A stretch of DNA of 64,000 nucleotides from JAHRAW01 sp965226545 (GTDB lineage Bacteria; Pseudomonadota; Gammaproteobacteria; Arenicellales; Poriferihabitantaceae): positions 992,001 to 1,056,000 of the forward strand of contig OZ245364.1 in assembly GCA_965226545.1 (NCBI GenBank), in the 5' to 3' direction. A program made the translations under genes and the position numbers. Shown here piece by piece: positions 33,222-42,330 of this stretch. Positions within the stretch are counted from its first letter, which is position 1, and every line of letters starts with the position of its first letter. A model generated the notes under the pieces. That model saw only the letters and a program-made list of their open reading frames with translations, was not told the origin of the DNA and made no database searches.

Positions 33222-34466
33222 ATGAAACAAGGTGAAACCGAATGCATCAAAGAATTCTCCATCGCGCCAATGCTGGGGGTGACCGACCGCCATTGCCGGG
33301 TGCTGTTGCGTCTGCTGACGCGGCGCGCGAAATTGTACACCGAAATGACGGTCGGCGACGCGATTATGCACGGCGACCGCGCGCGGTTTTTGGCATTCGA
33401 TGCGCGCGAACATCCGCTTGCGCTGCAGTTGGGCGGGGCTGAGCCGCGGGTGTTGGCGGCGTGCGCTTCATTCGCTGCGCGCGCCGGCTACGATGAAATT
33501 AATCTTAATGTCGGCTGCCCAAGTTCGCGCGTTAAGAGCGGTCAATTCGGCGCGTGCTTGATGGCAAAGCCGCAACTGGTCGCCGATTGCGTTGCGGCGA
33601 TGCGCGATGCGGTCGAGTTGCCGATTACGGTCAAAACCCGCACCGGCATCGATGAACTCGACACCTATTCGCATTTCGCCGAGTTCATCGCGCGCGTCGC
33701 GCAAGGCGGTTGCGCGCATTTTATTATTCACGCGCGCAAGGCGTGGCTGCGCGGCTTGAGCCCAAAACAAAACCGCAACGTGCCGCCGTTGCAATACGAC
33801 CGCGTACATCAAGCCAAACGCGATTTCCCCGAATTGCGCTTCACCTTAAACGGCGGCGTGCAACATCTCACCGCCGCGCGCGAACATCTGCGCGCGTTCG
33901 ACGGCGTGATGATGGGACGCGCGGCGTATCACGACCCATGGCAATTGCGCAACGTCGACCGAATGTTGTTTGCCGATGATGCGCGCGCACCGCTGACGCC
34001 GGCGGAATTAATCCGCGCATATCTGCCGTACATCCGCGAACAATTGGCGCACGGTGCGCCGTTGCATTCGATGACGCGTCACCTGCTCGGCTTGTTTCGC
34101 GGATGCGCCAATGCGCGAAGTTGGCGACGGCAATTGGCGGAACAATCGCGCCAACCGGGCGCCGGGGTTGAGGTGGTGCTGGCGGCGTTGCGGTTGGTTG
34201 AGGTGCATGACGATGATACTGTCGAGAGTGAAGTGTGCGAAGTGCCGGTCGAGACCGCAATGTCGCAAGTGGACGAAGTTAACAAAGTTAACAAAGCGAC
34301 TGTCCCGTCGACAGTGTCGGCGACGACGATGTCGACCGAGTCCGTAATGTCACAAGCAACCGAAGCAAATAAAGTGACCGCAGTAAACAAAGTGACCAAA
34401 GTCACCAAACCGTCCGCCATGCCGCCAACGACCACCAACCGCGCCTTGCGCGCAACACGACAATGA
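33222..34466 (+). CDS. dusA: tRNA-dihydrouridine(20/20a) synthase DusA with low-complexity tail
   Basis: FMN enzyme that reduces U20/U20a in the tRNA D loop. The core shows FSIAPMLGVTDRHCR, LQLGGAEP, INLNVGCPSSRVKSGQFGACLM with the catalytic Cys, HARKAWLRGLSPKQNR and NGGVQ. The 414 residues exceed the usual roughly 330; the last about 80 (bases 34215-34463) are a Val/Thr/Lys/Ser-rich tail encoded by GAAGTTAACAAAGTTAAC-type repeats. The ATG at 33222 is preferred because upstream codons are not DusA-like. The stop overlaps the start of the aminotransferase gene (ATGA). Confidence 0.93.
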   Translation: MKQGETECIKEFSIAPMLGVTDRHCRVLLRLLTRRAKLYTEMTVGDAIMHGDRARFLAFDAREHPLALQLGGAEPRVLAACASFAARAGYDEINLNVGCPSSRVKSGQFGACLMAKPQLVADCVAAMRDAVELPITVKTRTGIDELDTYSHFAEFIARVAQGGCAHFIIHARKAWLRGLSPKQNRNVPPLQYDRVHQAKRDFPELRFTLNGGVQHLTAAREHLRAFDGVMMGRAAYHDPWQLRNVDRMLFADDARAPLTPAELIRAYLPYIREQLAHGAPLHSMTRHLLGLFRGCANARSWRRQLAEQSRQPGAGVEVVLAALRLVEVHDDDTVESEVCEVPVETAMSQVDEVNKVNKATVPSTVSATTMSTESVMSQATEANKVTAVNKVTKVTKPSAMPPTTTNRALRATRQ

Positions 34467-35359
34467 CAATGACGCCGACCGGGTATATCGATGGCGTGAT
34501 TGCGCCGTTGGAGGAAATTCGCGTGCCGGTGTTGGACCGCGGGTTTTTATACGGTGATTCGATTTATGAAGTGTTTCGCACTTATGGCGGGGCGTTGTTT
34601 ATGTTCGATGAACATTATGCGCGCTTGATGAACTCGGCGCGGTTGAGTCGAATGCAGGTGCGGCAAAGCAAGCGGGCGATTATTGATGCGGTCGAGGCGA
34701 CGATTGCGCAGGCTGCGCCCGATGGCGAGGAGGTGTATGTGCGGTGTCAAATTACGCGCGGCGAAGGCGCGGTCGATTTGTATCCGTCCGATGCGCTGCA
34801 TTCGCGCTTGATACTCATCGTCAAACCGCTGCCGCAATGGCGCGATGAATTGTATTCGCGCGGTGTGACGCTGGCGATACCAACCTTGCGCCGCAACGCG
34901 GTCAACACGCTCGACCCCAACATCAAAGGCGGCAATTATTTAAACAACATCCTTGCGCTGGCCGAGGCGCGCGACTTGGGCGCGGAGGATTGCTTAATGC
35001 TGGACGCCGACGGGCGGGTGAGCGAATGCGCCAACAGCAATGTGTGGTTTGTGCTGGACGGCAAATTGGCGACGCCGCAACACGGCAATCTGCTCGGCTT
35101 GACGCGGCGGGTGTTGATTGATTTATTGGCGCGCGCCGGGCATCGCGACATCGAACGCCCGATAGACGCCGCCGAATTGCCGCGCGCATCCGAATGCTTC
35201 ATCACCAGCGCAACCCGCGAAGTTATGCCGGTGGTTGGCTTGCGATTGGCGGACGGCGCGCAGGTGGCGTTTGCGCCGGGCGGCGGTGAATTGACGCGGC
35301 TGGCGATGCGGTTATACGCCGATTTTGTCGCCGAATTCATCGCCGCGCAACGCGCCTAA
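34463..35359 (+). CDS. Class IV aminotransferase (IlvE/D-amino-acid transaminase family)
   Basis: PLP-dependent fold-type IV enzyme, 298 residues: VLDRGFLYGDSIYEVFRTY near the N-terminus, RCQITRGEGAVDLYP, catalytic Lys in LDPNIKGGNYLNNILA, and SECANSNVWFV. Likely a branched-chain amino acid transaminase, but D-amino-acid transaminase or aminodeoxychorismate lyase cannot be excluded. The ATG overlaps the dusA stop by four bases; a second ATG two codons later is possible. Overlap suggests translational coupling with dusA. Confidence 0.87.
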   Translation: MTMTPTGYIDGVIAPLEEIRVPVLDRGFLYGDSIYEVFRTYGGALFMFDEHYARLMNSARLSRMQVRQSKRAIIDAVEATIAQAAPDGEEVYVRCQITRGEGAVDLYPSDALHSRLILIVKPLPQWRDELYSRGVTLAIPTLRRNAVNTLDPNIKGGNYLNNILALAEARDLGAEDCLMLDADGRVSECANSNVWFVLDGKLATPQHGNLLGLTRRVLIDLLARAGHRDIERPIDAAELPRASECFITSATREVMPVVGLRLADGAQVAFAPGGGELTRLAMRLYADFVAEFIAAQRA

Positions 35360-35698
35360 TCGCGTTAAGGCGCGTAAAGCCGTCGACTGATTTCGACAAC
35401 GCTCGCCACCGTCGCGCAATGTCCAATCGCGTACGCCAAACCTTCGCCAACCCCGCGCCAACCGTCGCAACCCCCGTCAAACACCGCGTAACTGCCGCGC
35501 AACCCCCGCCAACCCCCGCATAAATACGCCGCAAAAACCTTGTTGATTTGCCGACATTGACCGCGTTTTTTTGGTATTGTAGGCGCGCATTTCCATTTTA
35601 ATGTGTAGTTAGTGTTGTAGTTAATGTTGTATCCGATTCGCGCATTTCGCGCGATTTTATTCATTAACCCCGTTCACCTTCACAAACGGAGGATTGAT
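35360..35698 (+). other. 339-base non-coding region before the BCCT gene
   Basis: The first 170 bases are C-rich on the plus strand with a recurring GCAACCCCCG word; open frames here are composition artefacts. The second half is AT-richer and ends in a strong AACGGAGGATTGATATG initiation site. TTGACC at about 35556 is a possible -35, but I see no well-spaced -10. Confidence 0.5.
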
Positions 35699-37396
35699 AT
35701 GGCTGCCAATAAGAGACTCCAAGTGTCACGGCGCGGCTTGTGGAACGGCTTGCATCCCGGCATGGGGCTTGCCGCCAAAGGCATGGTTGTGGCGTTTGTG
35801 TTGTTCACCGTGCTCAACGTCGATTACGCCGGCGGCATCTACCAGGCGATTCGCGGCTGGATTGAAGCGTCGTTGAGTTGGTATTACATCTCGGCGCTGT
35901 GCGTGATGTTGTTTGTGTGCATCTATTTGATGCTCAGCCGGCACGGCAAAGTGCGACTCGGCGCCGATAATTCGCGCCCCGAGTTCAGTTATTTCTCGTG
36001 GTTTTCGATGTTGTTCAGCGCCGGCGTCGGCATCGGCATTTTGTTTTTCTCGATTGCCGAGCCGATGTTTTATTTTGACAACACCCAAGCGTGGGGCTAT
36101 CCCAACAACCCGCACGCCGATTTGGAAGGCGCCCTGTTGCTAAACGAACAGCGCGCGGTCGCCGCAATGCGCGTCACCTATTTCCACTGGGGCTTTCACG
36201 CCTGGTCGGTGTATGTCATCGTCGGCTTGTGTCTGGCGTATTTCGGCTTCCGCAAGGGGCTGCCGCTGACCTTGCGTTCATCGCTTTATCCGGTCATCGG
36301 CGAGCGCATTTACGGGCCGATTGGGCATGCGGTCGATTTGCTGGCGGTGTTCGGCACGGTGTTCGGCGTCGCCACTTCGCTCGGGCTGGGCGTTACCCAA
36401 ATGGCGACCGGATTGAATGTGTTGTTCGGCGTCGACCCCGGCGTCACCACGCAGATTATTTTGATAGGCGTCATCTCGCTGATTGCGACATTGTCGGCGG
36501 TATCCGGCGTCGGTCGCGGCATCCGCATTATTTCCGAGTGGAACATCTTTTTGAGCATCATCCTCATCGGCTTCTTTTTGTTTGCCGGGCCGTTTGAATG
36601 GTTGATGGGCTTCTTCGTTACCACCTTGGGCGATTATTTGTGGAACATGGTGCCGATGGGCTTCTGGACCGCCACCGATGCGCCCGGCCAAGCGTGGCAA
36701 AGCGGCTGGACCATCTTCTATTGGGGCTGGTGGATTTCATGGGCGCCGTTTGTCGGGATGTTCATCGCGCGCATTTCGCGCGGGCGCACGATTCGCGAAT
36801 TCATGATTGGCGTGATGTTTGTGCCGACCACCATCGGCTTTTTGTGGCTGTGCATCTTCGGCGGCAACGGGCTGTTCTTGGAGTTGTACGCCGAAGGCGG
36901 CGTCGGCACGGCCGGCGTGATGGATGCGGTGCGCGATTGGAATCTGCAAAGCGCGCTGTACGGCACAATTGCCCTGCTGACCGATTCGCAGACGTTGGTC
37001 TGGATGATGTCGGCGTTGGCAACCTTGCTGCTTGCCACTTGGTTCATCACCTCGTCTGATTCCGGCACTTTGGTAATCACCACGATGTTGAGCATGGGCG
37101 ACGACCATCCGCCGCAACGATTCCGCATCGTCTGGGGGCTGGGCGAAGGCTTGGTCGCCGCGGCGTTGCTGATGGCCGGCGGCTTGACCGCATTGCAAAC
37201 CGCATCGATAGCCGCGGCCTTGCCGGTCAGCGTGGTGTTGTTGTTGATGACCTGGGGCGTGGTTAAATCGCTGTCGGAGGATTCATCGGCGACGCCGATT
37301 AGCGCATCGTCCGCCGCGAAGAAAATGACCGCCAAAAAGGTCACCAAGAAAACGACCAAGAAACGAACCGCTCGCACTGCGCGCGCGGCTCGATAA
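35699..37396 (+). CDS. BCCT-family betaine/carnitine/choline transporter
   Basis: Secondary carrier of quaternary ammonium osmolytes, 565 residues, twelve hydrophobic segments. Family features are YFSWFSMLFSAGVGIGILFF, the FHWGFHAWSVY segment, and the Trp-rich FYWGWWISWAPFVGMFIARI that forms the substrate cage, followed by TSSDSGTLV. The C-terminus is a basic tail (KKMTAKKVTKKTTKKRTAR) that could act as a cytosolic regulatory arm. The ATG at 35699 follows GGAGG by 6 bases. Likely Na+ or H+ coupled; substrate unresolved. Confidence 0.93.
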   Translation: MAANKRLQVSRRGLWNGLHPGMGLAAKGMVVAFVLFTVLNVDYAGGIYQAIRGWIEASLSWYYISALCVMLFVCIYLMLSRHGKVRLGADNSRPEFSYFSWFSMLFSAGVGIGILFFSIAEPMFYFDNTQAWGYPNNPHADLEGALLLNEQRAVAAMRVTYFHWGFHAWSVYVIVGLCLAYFGFRKGLPLTLRSSLYPVIGERIYGPIGHAVDLLAVFGTVFGVATSLGLGVTQMATGLNVLFGVDPGVTTQIILIGVISLIATLSAVSGVGRGIRIISEWNIFLSIILIGFFLFAGPFEWLMGFFVTTLGDYLWNMVPMGFWTATDAPGQAWQSGWTIFYWGWWISWAPFVGMFIARISRGRTIREFMIGVMFVPTTIGFLWLCIFGGNGLFLELYAEGGVGTAGVMDAVRDWNLQSALYGTIALLTDSQTLVWMMSALATLLLATWFITSSDSGTLVITTMLSMGDDHPPQRFRIVWGLGEGLVAAALLMAGGLTALQTASIAAALPVSVVLLLMTWGVVKSLSEDSSATPISASSAAKKMTAKKVTKKTTKKRTARTARAAR

Positions 37397-37451
37397 CAAG
37401 GCGTTTGATTGGTTTGCTGTAACTTGTTTTAATTGGTTTTAATTGCAATAC

Positions 37452-37481
37452 GGCGGCGGGCTTGGCTCGCCGCCTTTTTTT
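37452..37481 (+). terminator. Rho-independent terminator after the BCCT gene
   Basis: Stem GGCGGCG (37452-37458) with CGCCGCC (37468-37474), 9-base loop, then seven T residues. It lies 56 bases after the stop. Confidence 0.85.
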
Positions 37482-37499
37482 CGTTTGTATCCGCGCCGC

Positions 37500-37625
37500 T
37501 TTACTGTATTGCTTTTACTGTGACTGCGTTACTTTGTGCCTTTACTTTTCATTTTTACTTTCCACCGTCACTTTTCACCGTCACTTTCAGTTTCACTTTC
37601 CCGCCCGCACAGTTCACCGTTCACC
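37500..37625. repeat. TTTCACCGTCACTTT array
   Basis: Hexamers ACTTTC/ACCGTC/ACTTTT repeat between the BCCT terminator and the convergent yciA gene. It is the reverse-strand form of the AAAAGT-type arrays. Confidence 0.65.
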
Positions 37626-37647
37626 TCACCGCTTTATCCCCGCCAAC

Positions 37648-38112
37648 TTAGGCGCGTTTAGCCGGCGCTTTGTCCGGCGCATTGTCGCGCATGGTTAGTG
37701 CAATCGGTTTGCGGTTTTCATTGACGCAGACATAGGTGTAGGTCGCTTCGGTGACTTTAAGATTTTGTTCGCCGGTGTGGCGGCGGCGCACCCAGGTTTC
37801 GATATGCACCGACAGCGAAGTGGTGCCGGTGTGCGCAAGTTTGCAATAACAACTCACTTGGTCGCCGACAAACACCGGCAGATGAAAGGTCATTTGTTCG
37901 ACCGCGACCGTGACCAGCCGACCGGTCACCCAATAACTCGCGTAAATTGCGCCGGCCAAATCCATTTGCGCCATAATCCAGCCGCCAAAAATATCGCCGC
38001 TGGGGTTGGCGTCGGCCGGCATTGCCACGGTGCGCAACGACGGCAATTTTTCCTCGGGCAATTGCGCATCATCATGCGCATTCGATTCGCTTGGGTTTTG
38101 CGGATTTTTCAT
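37648..38112 (-). CDS. yciA: Acyl-CoA thioesterase YciA
   Basis: Hotdog-fold thioesterase of broad acyl-CoA range. The 154-residue product has the family motif ANPSGDIFGGWIMAQMDLAG with the catalytic Asp, VTVAVEQMTFHLPVFVGD and a C-terminal TYVCVNENRKPI. Its ATG directly abuts the stop codon of the upstream deoxynucleoside kinase gene, so the two are an operon. N- and C-termini carry short polar extensions. Confidence 0.92.
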   Translation of the reverse strand: MKNPQNPSESNAHDDAQLPEEKLPSLRTVAMPADANPSGDIFGGWIMAQMDLAGAIYASYWVTGRLVTVAVEQMTFHLPVFVGDQVSCYCKLAHTGTTSLSVHIETWVRRRHTGEQNLKVTEATYTYVCVNENRKPIALTMRDNAPDKAPAKRA

Positions 38113-38748
38113 TTAAACCACCGGGTTAAAATAATGTCGCCCGGCGGCAATCGCGTCCACTTGGGCGAGCAGGAGTTTGAAGTGTTCATTGTTTTCGACA
38201 AAGTTTAATTTTTCGGCGTTGACCACCAACAACGCCGATTGATTGTAGGTTAAAAAAAACCGCGCATAGGCTTCGACCAATTCATCCAAATATTCGCGCG
38301 TCATCGCGCGCTCGAACAACACGCCGCGTTTGCGGATGCGCGCCGCCAACACCTCGCTCGGCGCCTGCAGATACACCACCAAATCCGGCGTCGGCAAACC
38401 AACCGCGAGATGCCGGTGGATTTGTTCGTATAAATACAGTTCCTCATCGTCGAGCGTGATGCGCGCAAAAATCGGGTCTTTGTCCAGCATAAAATCGGCG
38501 ATGCGCAACGGCGCGAACAAATCGCCCTGCCGCAATTCCTTTAATTGACGCACGCGCTGAAACAAAAAATACAATTGGGTCTGCAGCGCATAGCGCCCGC
38601 GCACGCGGTAAAACCGCTCCAAAAACGGATTGTCATCGGATTTTTCCAGCGACAAACCGGCGCCCAAGGTCGACGCCATTCGCCGCGCCAAGGTGGTTTT
38701 GCCGACGCCAATCGGGCCTTCAATAACAATGTATTTTTTAACGCGCAT
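38113..38748 (-). CDS. Deoxynucleoside kinase (dNK family)
   Basis: Phosphorylates deoxynucleosides for salvage. The 211-residue product has the P-loop IEGPIGVGKTTLARRM, a DNPFLERFY segment, LDKDPIFA, and a LID-like arginine region (AARIRKRGVLFE). The start at 38748 (MRVKKYIVIEG) fits the family; an in-frame ATG 16 codons upstream is possible. It precedes yciA without a gap. Base specificity (dA, dG or dC) is not predictable. Confidence 0.9.
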   Translation of the reverse strand: MRVKKYIVIEGPIGVGKTTLARRMASTLGAGLSLEKSDDNPFLERFYRVRGRYALQTQLYFLFQRVRQLKELRQGDLFAPLRIADFMLDKDPIFARITLDDEELYLYEQIHRHLAVGLPTPDLVVYLQAPSEVLAARIRKRGVLFERAMTREYLDELVEAYARFFLTYNQSALLVVNAEKLNFVENNEHFKLLLAQVDAIAAGRHYFNPVV

Positions 38749-38864
38749 TTTGGATTTGGTGTTGCGTTCGCGCTTCGCGGTTTTGCCGGGCTGCATAACT
38801 TGACTGCATGGTAAAAAGTGATTAAAACATCCGCGACTTAACTTCGCGCGCGGCGCATTGCAAG

Positions 38865-39425
38865 ATGAAAAAACTGTTAACCGATTTCTTTCCGCTGCTG
38901 GTTTTCTTTGCGGCGTTTCAATTTTACGACATTTACATCGCCACGGCGTCGGCGATTGTCGCCGCCGTGGTGCAAGTCGGCGCGCTGCTGTTGCGGCGGC
39001 GGCGCGTCGATGCGATGCAATGGGTGACGCTGGCGTTGCTGTTGGTGTTCGGCGGGTTGACGTTGCTGTTGCGCAACGATGCGTTTATCAAATGGAAACC
39101 GAGCATCGTCAATTGGCTGTTTGCGCTGTGCATTATTGCGCCGATGTGCGTCGGCAAGCCGGGCGTGATTCAACGATTGCTCGGCGCGCAAATGCAATTG
39201 CCGGCGCGCGTTTGGCGCGACCTTAATTTTGCGTGGGCGGCGTTCTTTACATTGCTCGGCGGCTTAAATGTTTATGTCGCGTTTTATTACAACTTGGGCG
39301 CGGATGAAGCGCAACGCACGCAAACGTGGGTAACCTTCAAAGTGTTCGGCTTGACCGGATTGTCGCTTGCATTCGTCTTGATACAAGGCGTTTGGTTATG
39401 GCGGCATCTGCGCGATGCGGGATGA
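38865..39425 (+). CDS. yciB: Inner-membrane septation protein YciB
   Basis: Integral membrane protein linked to cell-envelope maintenance and septation. The 186 residues begin MKKLLTDFFPLLVFFAAF and contain FIKWKPSIVNWLFAL and NLNVYVAFYY-like segments typical of YciB, with about five hydrophobic stretches. Divergent from the dNK-yciA pair, a neighbourhood that resembles the yci cluster of enterobacteria. Confidence 0.92.
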   Translation: MKKLLTDFFPLLVFFAAFQFYDIYIATASAIVAAVVQVGALLLRRRRVDAMQWVTLALLLVFGGLTLLLRNDAFIKWKPSIVNWLFALCIIAPMCVGKPGVIQRLLGAQMQLPARVWRDLNFAWAAFFTLLGGLNVYVAFYYNLGADEAQRTQTWVTFKVFGLTGLSLAFVLIQGVWLWRHLRDAG

Positions 39426-39478
39426 TGATTCGACAATGACAATTCGATAGCGATGATTCGACCAATGATGCGACAACG

Positions 39479-39880
39479 ATGAACTGGGCGCACTTGTGGG
39501 CCGAGCCGATGCCGATACCGATGCACGCCTTGGCGGCGTTGGCGGCGACGGCGTTGGGCGGCGTGCAGTTGGCGTTGCCGAAAGGCACGCGCTTACATCG
39601 TCTGCTTGGCATGGTGTGGGCGGCGTTGATGGCGTCGGTGGCGGTGTCCGGGTTTTGGATTTACGAGTTGCCCAATTGGGCGCGGTTTAGCCCGATTCAT
39701 TTGTTGAGTTTGGTGACGCTGATTTTGCTTGGCGTGGCGTTGCATGCCGCGCACTGTGGGCAAATCCGCCGCCATCAACGCATCATGACGCGGTTGTATT
39801 GGTTGGGGTTGATTGTCACTGGGCTGTTTACATTTTGGCCGGGGCGCGTGATGCATGCGGTGTTGTTCGCGGGCGGTTAA
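39479..39880 (+). CDS. DUF2306-type membrane protein
   Basis: A 133-residue membrane protein of unknown function with four hydrophobic segments. The order HRLLGMVWAALM, SGFWIYEL, FSPIHLLSLVTL, RHQRIMTRLYW and FTFWPGRVMH is characteristic of the DUF2306 family; conserved His residues may bind metal or heme, which is inference. It is 53 bases downstream of yciB and probably in the same transcript. Confidence 0.8.
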   Translation: MNWAHLWAEPMPIPMHALAALAATALGGVQLALPKGTRLHRLLGMVWAALMASVAVSGFWIYELPNWARFSPIHLLSLVTLILLGVALHAAHCGQIRRHQRIMTRLYWLGLIVTGLFTFWPGRVMHAVLFAGG

Positions 39881-39894
39881 TCGGTTGCGGTGCG

Positions 39895-40080
39895 CAAGTT
39901 AATTGCATTGCATCGTCGCTTCATTCGTCACCACTTAACTCGTAACTCGTCGCTGACCACTGTCAAGTCAACCGTCGTTTCACTCGTTACTTTAACGCGT
40001 CACTTGTCTCGTCACTTAACGCATCACCGCCGACATCACTTCGACTGTGCATCGACCTGTGCATCGACTATGCACCGTCA
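39895..40080. repeat. CACTTAACTCGTAAC array
   Basis: Variants of CGTCACTTAAC, CGTTACTTTAACG and GCATCGAC fill the convergent gap between the DUF2306 gene and dnaQ. No terminator hairpin. Confidence 0.55.
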
Positions 40081-40821
40081 ATCCCGCCGCTGTTGCGCGA
40101 GCAACTTAACCCATTTTTGATGTTCGGCGAGTTCGGCTTCGGTGGCGCGAATGATTGGCGTTTCGATGTGTTCGCGTACGACATTGTCGGCGTCGCCGTC
40201 GGCGCTTTCATCGTTCGATGCAAGCGCATCGGAGATGAAAGTCACTTGTCCGCCGGTCATCGCCAAATAAACATCGGCGAGAATTTCGGCGTCGAGCAAT
40301 GCGCCGTGCAAATCGCGTTGCGTGTTGTCCACGCCGTAATAGCCGCATAACGCATCCAAACTGCAGCGTTGTCCGGGATGTTTGCCGCGCGCCATCTCGA
40401 GCGTATCCAACACCGTGCATTGTTCGGTGAGCGCGTTTTCGCCGCGTCCGGCGCGTTCGAATTCGTGATTTAAAAATCCGATGTCAAACGCGGCGTTGTG
40501 AATCAACAATTCGGCGCCGCGCAAAAAATCCAGCAATTCATCGGCGACGGCTTCGAACAGTTTCGCGCCTTTTTCCTCGAGCAGTTGCGGGGTGAGGCCG
40601 TGCACTTCGCTGGCCGCTTCGTCGATGTCGCGTTGCGGGTCGAGATAGCGGTGAAAATTTTTTTCGGTGCGTCGGCGTCCGATAATTTCGACGCAGCCGA
40701 TTTCAATCACGCGATGCCCTTGCGACAATTCCAGCCCGGTGGTTTCGGTGTCGACCACAATTTGCCGCACCGGCGGTTGGTCGTCTTCGGGCGGGGTGGT
40801 GGGGTGGGTTGACGAGTTCAT
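40078..40821 (-). CDS. dnaQ: DNA polymerase III epsilon subunit (proofreading exonuclease)
   Basis: 3'-5' exonuclease subunit of the replicase. DEDDh motifs are intact: VVDTETTGLEL (Exo I), HNAAFDIGFLNHEF (Exo II) and HGALLDAEILADVYL (Exo III). The C-terminal part after the exonuclease should bind the alpha subunit. The 247-residue start at 40821 is used; a start 15 codons upstream is possible. Downstream of rnhA on the same strand, separated by a repeat array. Confidence 0.93.
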   Translation of the reverse strand: MNSSTHPTTPPEDDQPPVRQIVVDTETTGLELSQGHRVIEIGCVEIIGRRRTEKNFHRYLDPQRDIDEAASEVHGLTPQLLEEKGAKLFEAVADELLDFLRGAELLIHNAAFDIGFLNHEFERAGRGENALTEQCTVLDTLEMARGKHPGQRCSLDALCGYYGVDNTQRDLHGALLDAEILADVYLAMTGGQVTFISDALASNDESADGDADNVVREHIETPIIRATEAELAEHQKWVKLLAQQRRD

Positions 40822-40861
40822 TGGCGGGTACCGGTTGGGTTGATGGTTGAGTTGATAGGGT

Positions 40862-41012
40862 TGCAATTAATTAATAACACTTGCAAGTTACATAAGTTAA
40901 ACAAGTTACAAGTTACAAATTACAAGTACGAATTACAAGTCACAAGTTATAAGTAAAAATCACAAATCACAAATCACAAATTACAAATCACAAATTAATA
41001 ATTAACACTTAA
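40862..41012. repeat. ACAAGTTACAAATTACAAGT array between rnhA and dnaQ
   Basis: About fifteen 8-10 base units such as CAAGTTACA, AATTACAAG and AATCACAA in tandem. This is one of the most regular arrays in the window. Confidence 0.75.
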
Positions 41013-41028
41013 CCACTCGATAATACGA

Positions 41029-41484
41029 TTACGCCGCCAAGCCCTCATCGATGGCGCGGTTGGCGAGTTGGTCGGCGCGTTCGTTGTCGGCGTGTCCGGC
41101 ATGCGCCTTGACCCAATGCCAATCAATTTCGTGGCGATGTTGCAATTCGTCCAACGCTTCCCACAGGTCGCGGTTTTTGACCGGCTTTTTGTTGGCGGTG
41201 CGCCAGTTTTTGCGTTTCCATTGCGCCAGCCAAGTGCGCACGCCGTTTTGCAGATATTGTGAATCGGTGTATAACGCAACGCGCTGATGCGGATGCGGCG
41301 TCAACGCGCGCAACGCTTCAATCGCGGCTTGCAATTCCATTCGGTTGTTGGTCGTGTCCGCGACAAAACCGCGCAGGGTTTTTTCGCGCCCAGCGATGCG
41401 CATCAACACGCCCCAACCGCCCGGCCCCGGATTGCCGCGACAGGCGCCGTCGGTGTAGATAATCACCGTGTCGGATTCGTTCAT
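41029..41484 (-). CDS. rnhA: Ribonuclease HI
   Basis: Degrades the RNA strand of RNA-DNA hybrids. The 151 residues contain all four carboxylates: IYTDGACRGNPGPGG, NNRMELQAAIEAL, LYTDSQYL and HADNERADQLAN, and the basic WKRKNWRTANKKPVKN handle. The start at 41484 is fixed by the family; upstream in-frame codons belong to the overlapping methyltransferase gene. Its ATG overlaps the stop of that gene (ATGA), indicating coupled translation. Confidence 0.95.
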   Translation of the reverse strand: MNESDTVIIYTDGACRGNPGPGGWGVLMRIAGREKTLRGFVADTTNNRMELQAAIEALRALTPHPHQRVALYTDSQYLQNGVRTWLAQWKRKNWRTANKKPVKNRDLWEALDELQHRHEIDWHWVKAHAGHADNERADQLANRAIDEGLAA

Positions 41485-42248
41485 TGGATTTTTTTGACGG
41501 TGCTGCGCGCGGCGTTTTGCGCGGCCGGTTGGGCGATGCCGGGCAACAACGCGCGCCGCCAATTGTGCGCGCGTCCGCGTCCGGCGTTGGCTTTGACGAC
41601 TTTTTTGCGCCCGACCAACACATACACCGCGCCCATGCCCGGCCACCACCGCGCGCCGAGGTCATCGAGGAAGGCCAGCCGCGCGCGCAATTTTTCATTC
41701 TGCAGCGGCGGTTGATAAAACAACATCGCCGCGCCGGCCAATTCGAAGCCGAGCAGGGCAAGCCAATCCTGCACTTGCCCGACGCGGCGATAGCGTCCGT
41801 TCCACGGACGGCGATGCGATGCGCGCAACAACAAATGCGCCGCGCCCCAAAAACTCAACGGATTGAATCCGGTAATCACCAAACAACCGTGCGGCGCAAG
41901 CACTTGATGCACTTCGCGCAACACCGCATGCGCGTCGGCGCAAAAATCCAAGGTGTGCGGCAGGATGATTAAATTATGTGCGCCATGTGCAAACGGCAAC
42001 GCCTGCGGTGCGGCGCGCGCGCAATGCATCGGCGTTTCGGTTTGGTCGCGCGCGGCGGTATGCACAAGCGCGGCGCTTTGGTCGACAAAAAATCGCCGGT
42101 CGGTCGCGGCATCGCGCAAAAAATTAACCGACGGACGCGTCACTTGCAAACTGCTCGGATAATATCCCGACGGCAACAACGCATCACAACGCCGCCGTTC
42201 CTGCAACAGCAACGCGCGCCCCAGCGGACTGTCGAACCAATCATTCAT
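41481..42248 (-). CDS. SAM-dependent methyltransferase (YafS-like)
   Basis: A 255-residue class I methyltransferase-like protein next to rnhA, the same place as yafS in enterobacteria. Visible landmarks are LPFAHGAHNLIILPHTLDF (post-motif region) and VLAPHGCLVITGFNPLSFWG; the usual N-terminal SAM glycine motif is not obvious, as in many YafS proteins. The C-terminal 40 residues are basic. Substrate unknown. It heads the methyltransferase-rnhA-dnaQ group. Confidence 0.82.
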   Translation of the reverse strand: MNDWFDSPLGRALLLQERRRCDALLPSGYYPSSLQVTRPSVNFLRDAATDRRFFVDQSAALVHTAARDQTETPMHCARAAPQALPFAHGAHNLIILPHTLDFCADAHAVLREVHQVLAPHGCLVITGFNPLSFWGAAHLLLRASHRRPWNGRYRRVGQVQDWLALLGFELAGAAMLFYQPPLQNEKLRARLAFLDDLGARWWPGMGAVYVLVGRKKVVKANAGRGRAHNWRRALLPGIAQPAAQNAARSTVKKIQ

Positions 42249-42330
42249 CGGCGCATTTTACTCGAACACGTTTACCGAGTGCGGCGATGCGGTTACGGTT
42301 GACAAATGTTTGTATAATCGACGCGCACAG

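Noticed and set aside
36718..37377. Long open frame antisense to the BCCT gene
   Set aside because: It mirrors a highly conserved transporter gene and shows no independent features; long reverse frames are common in GC-rich genes.
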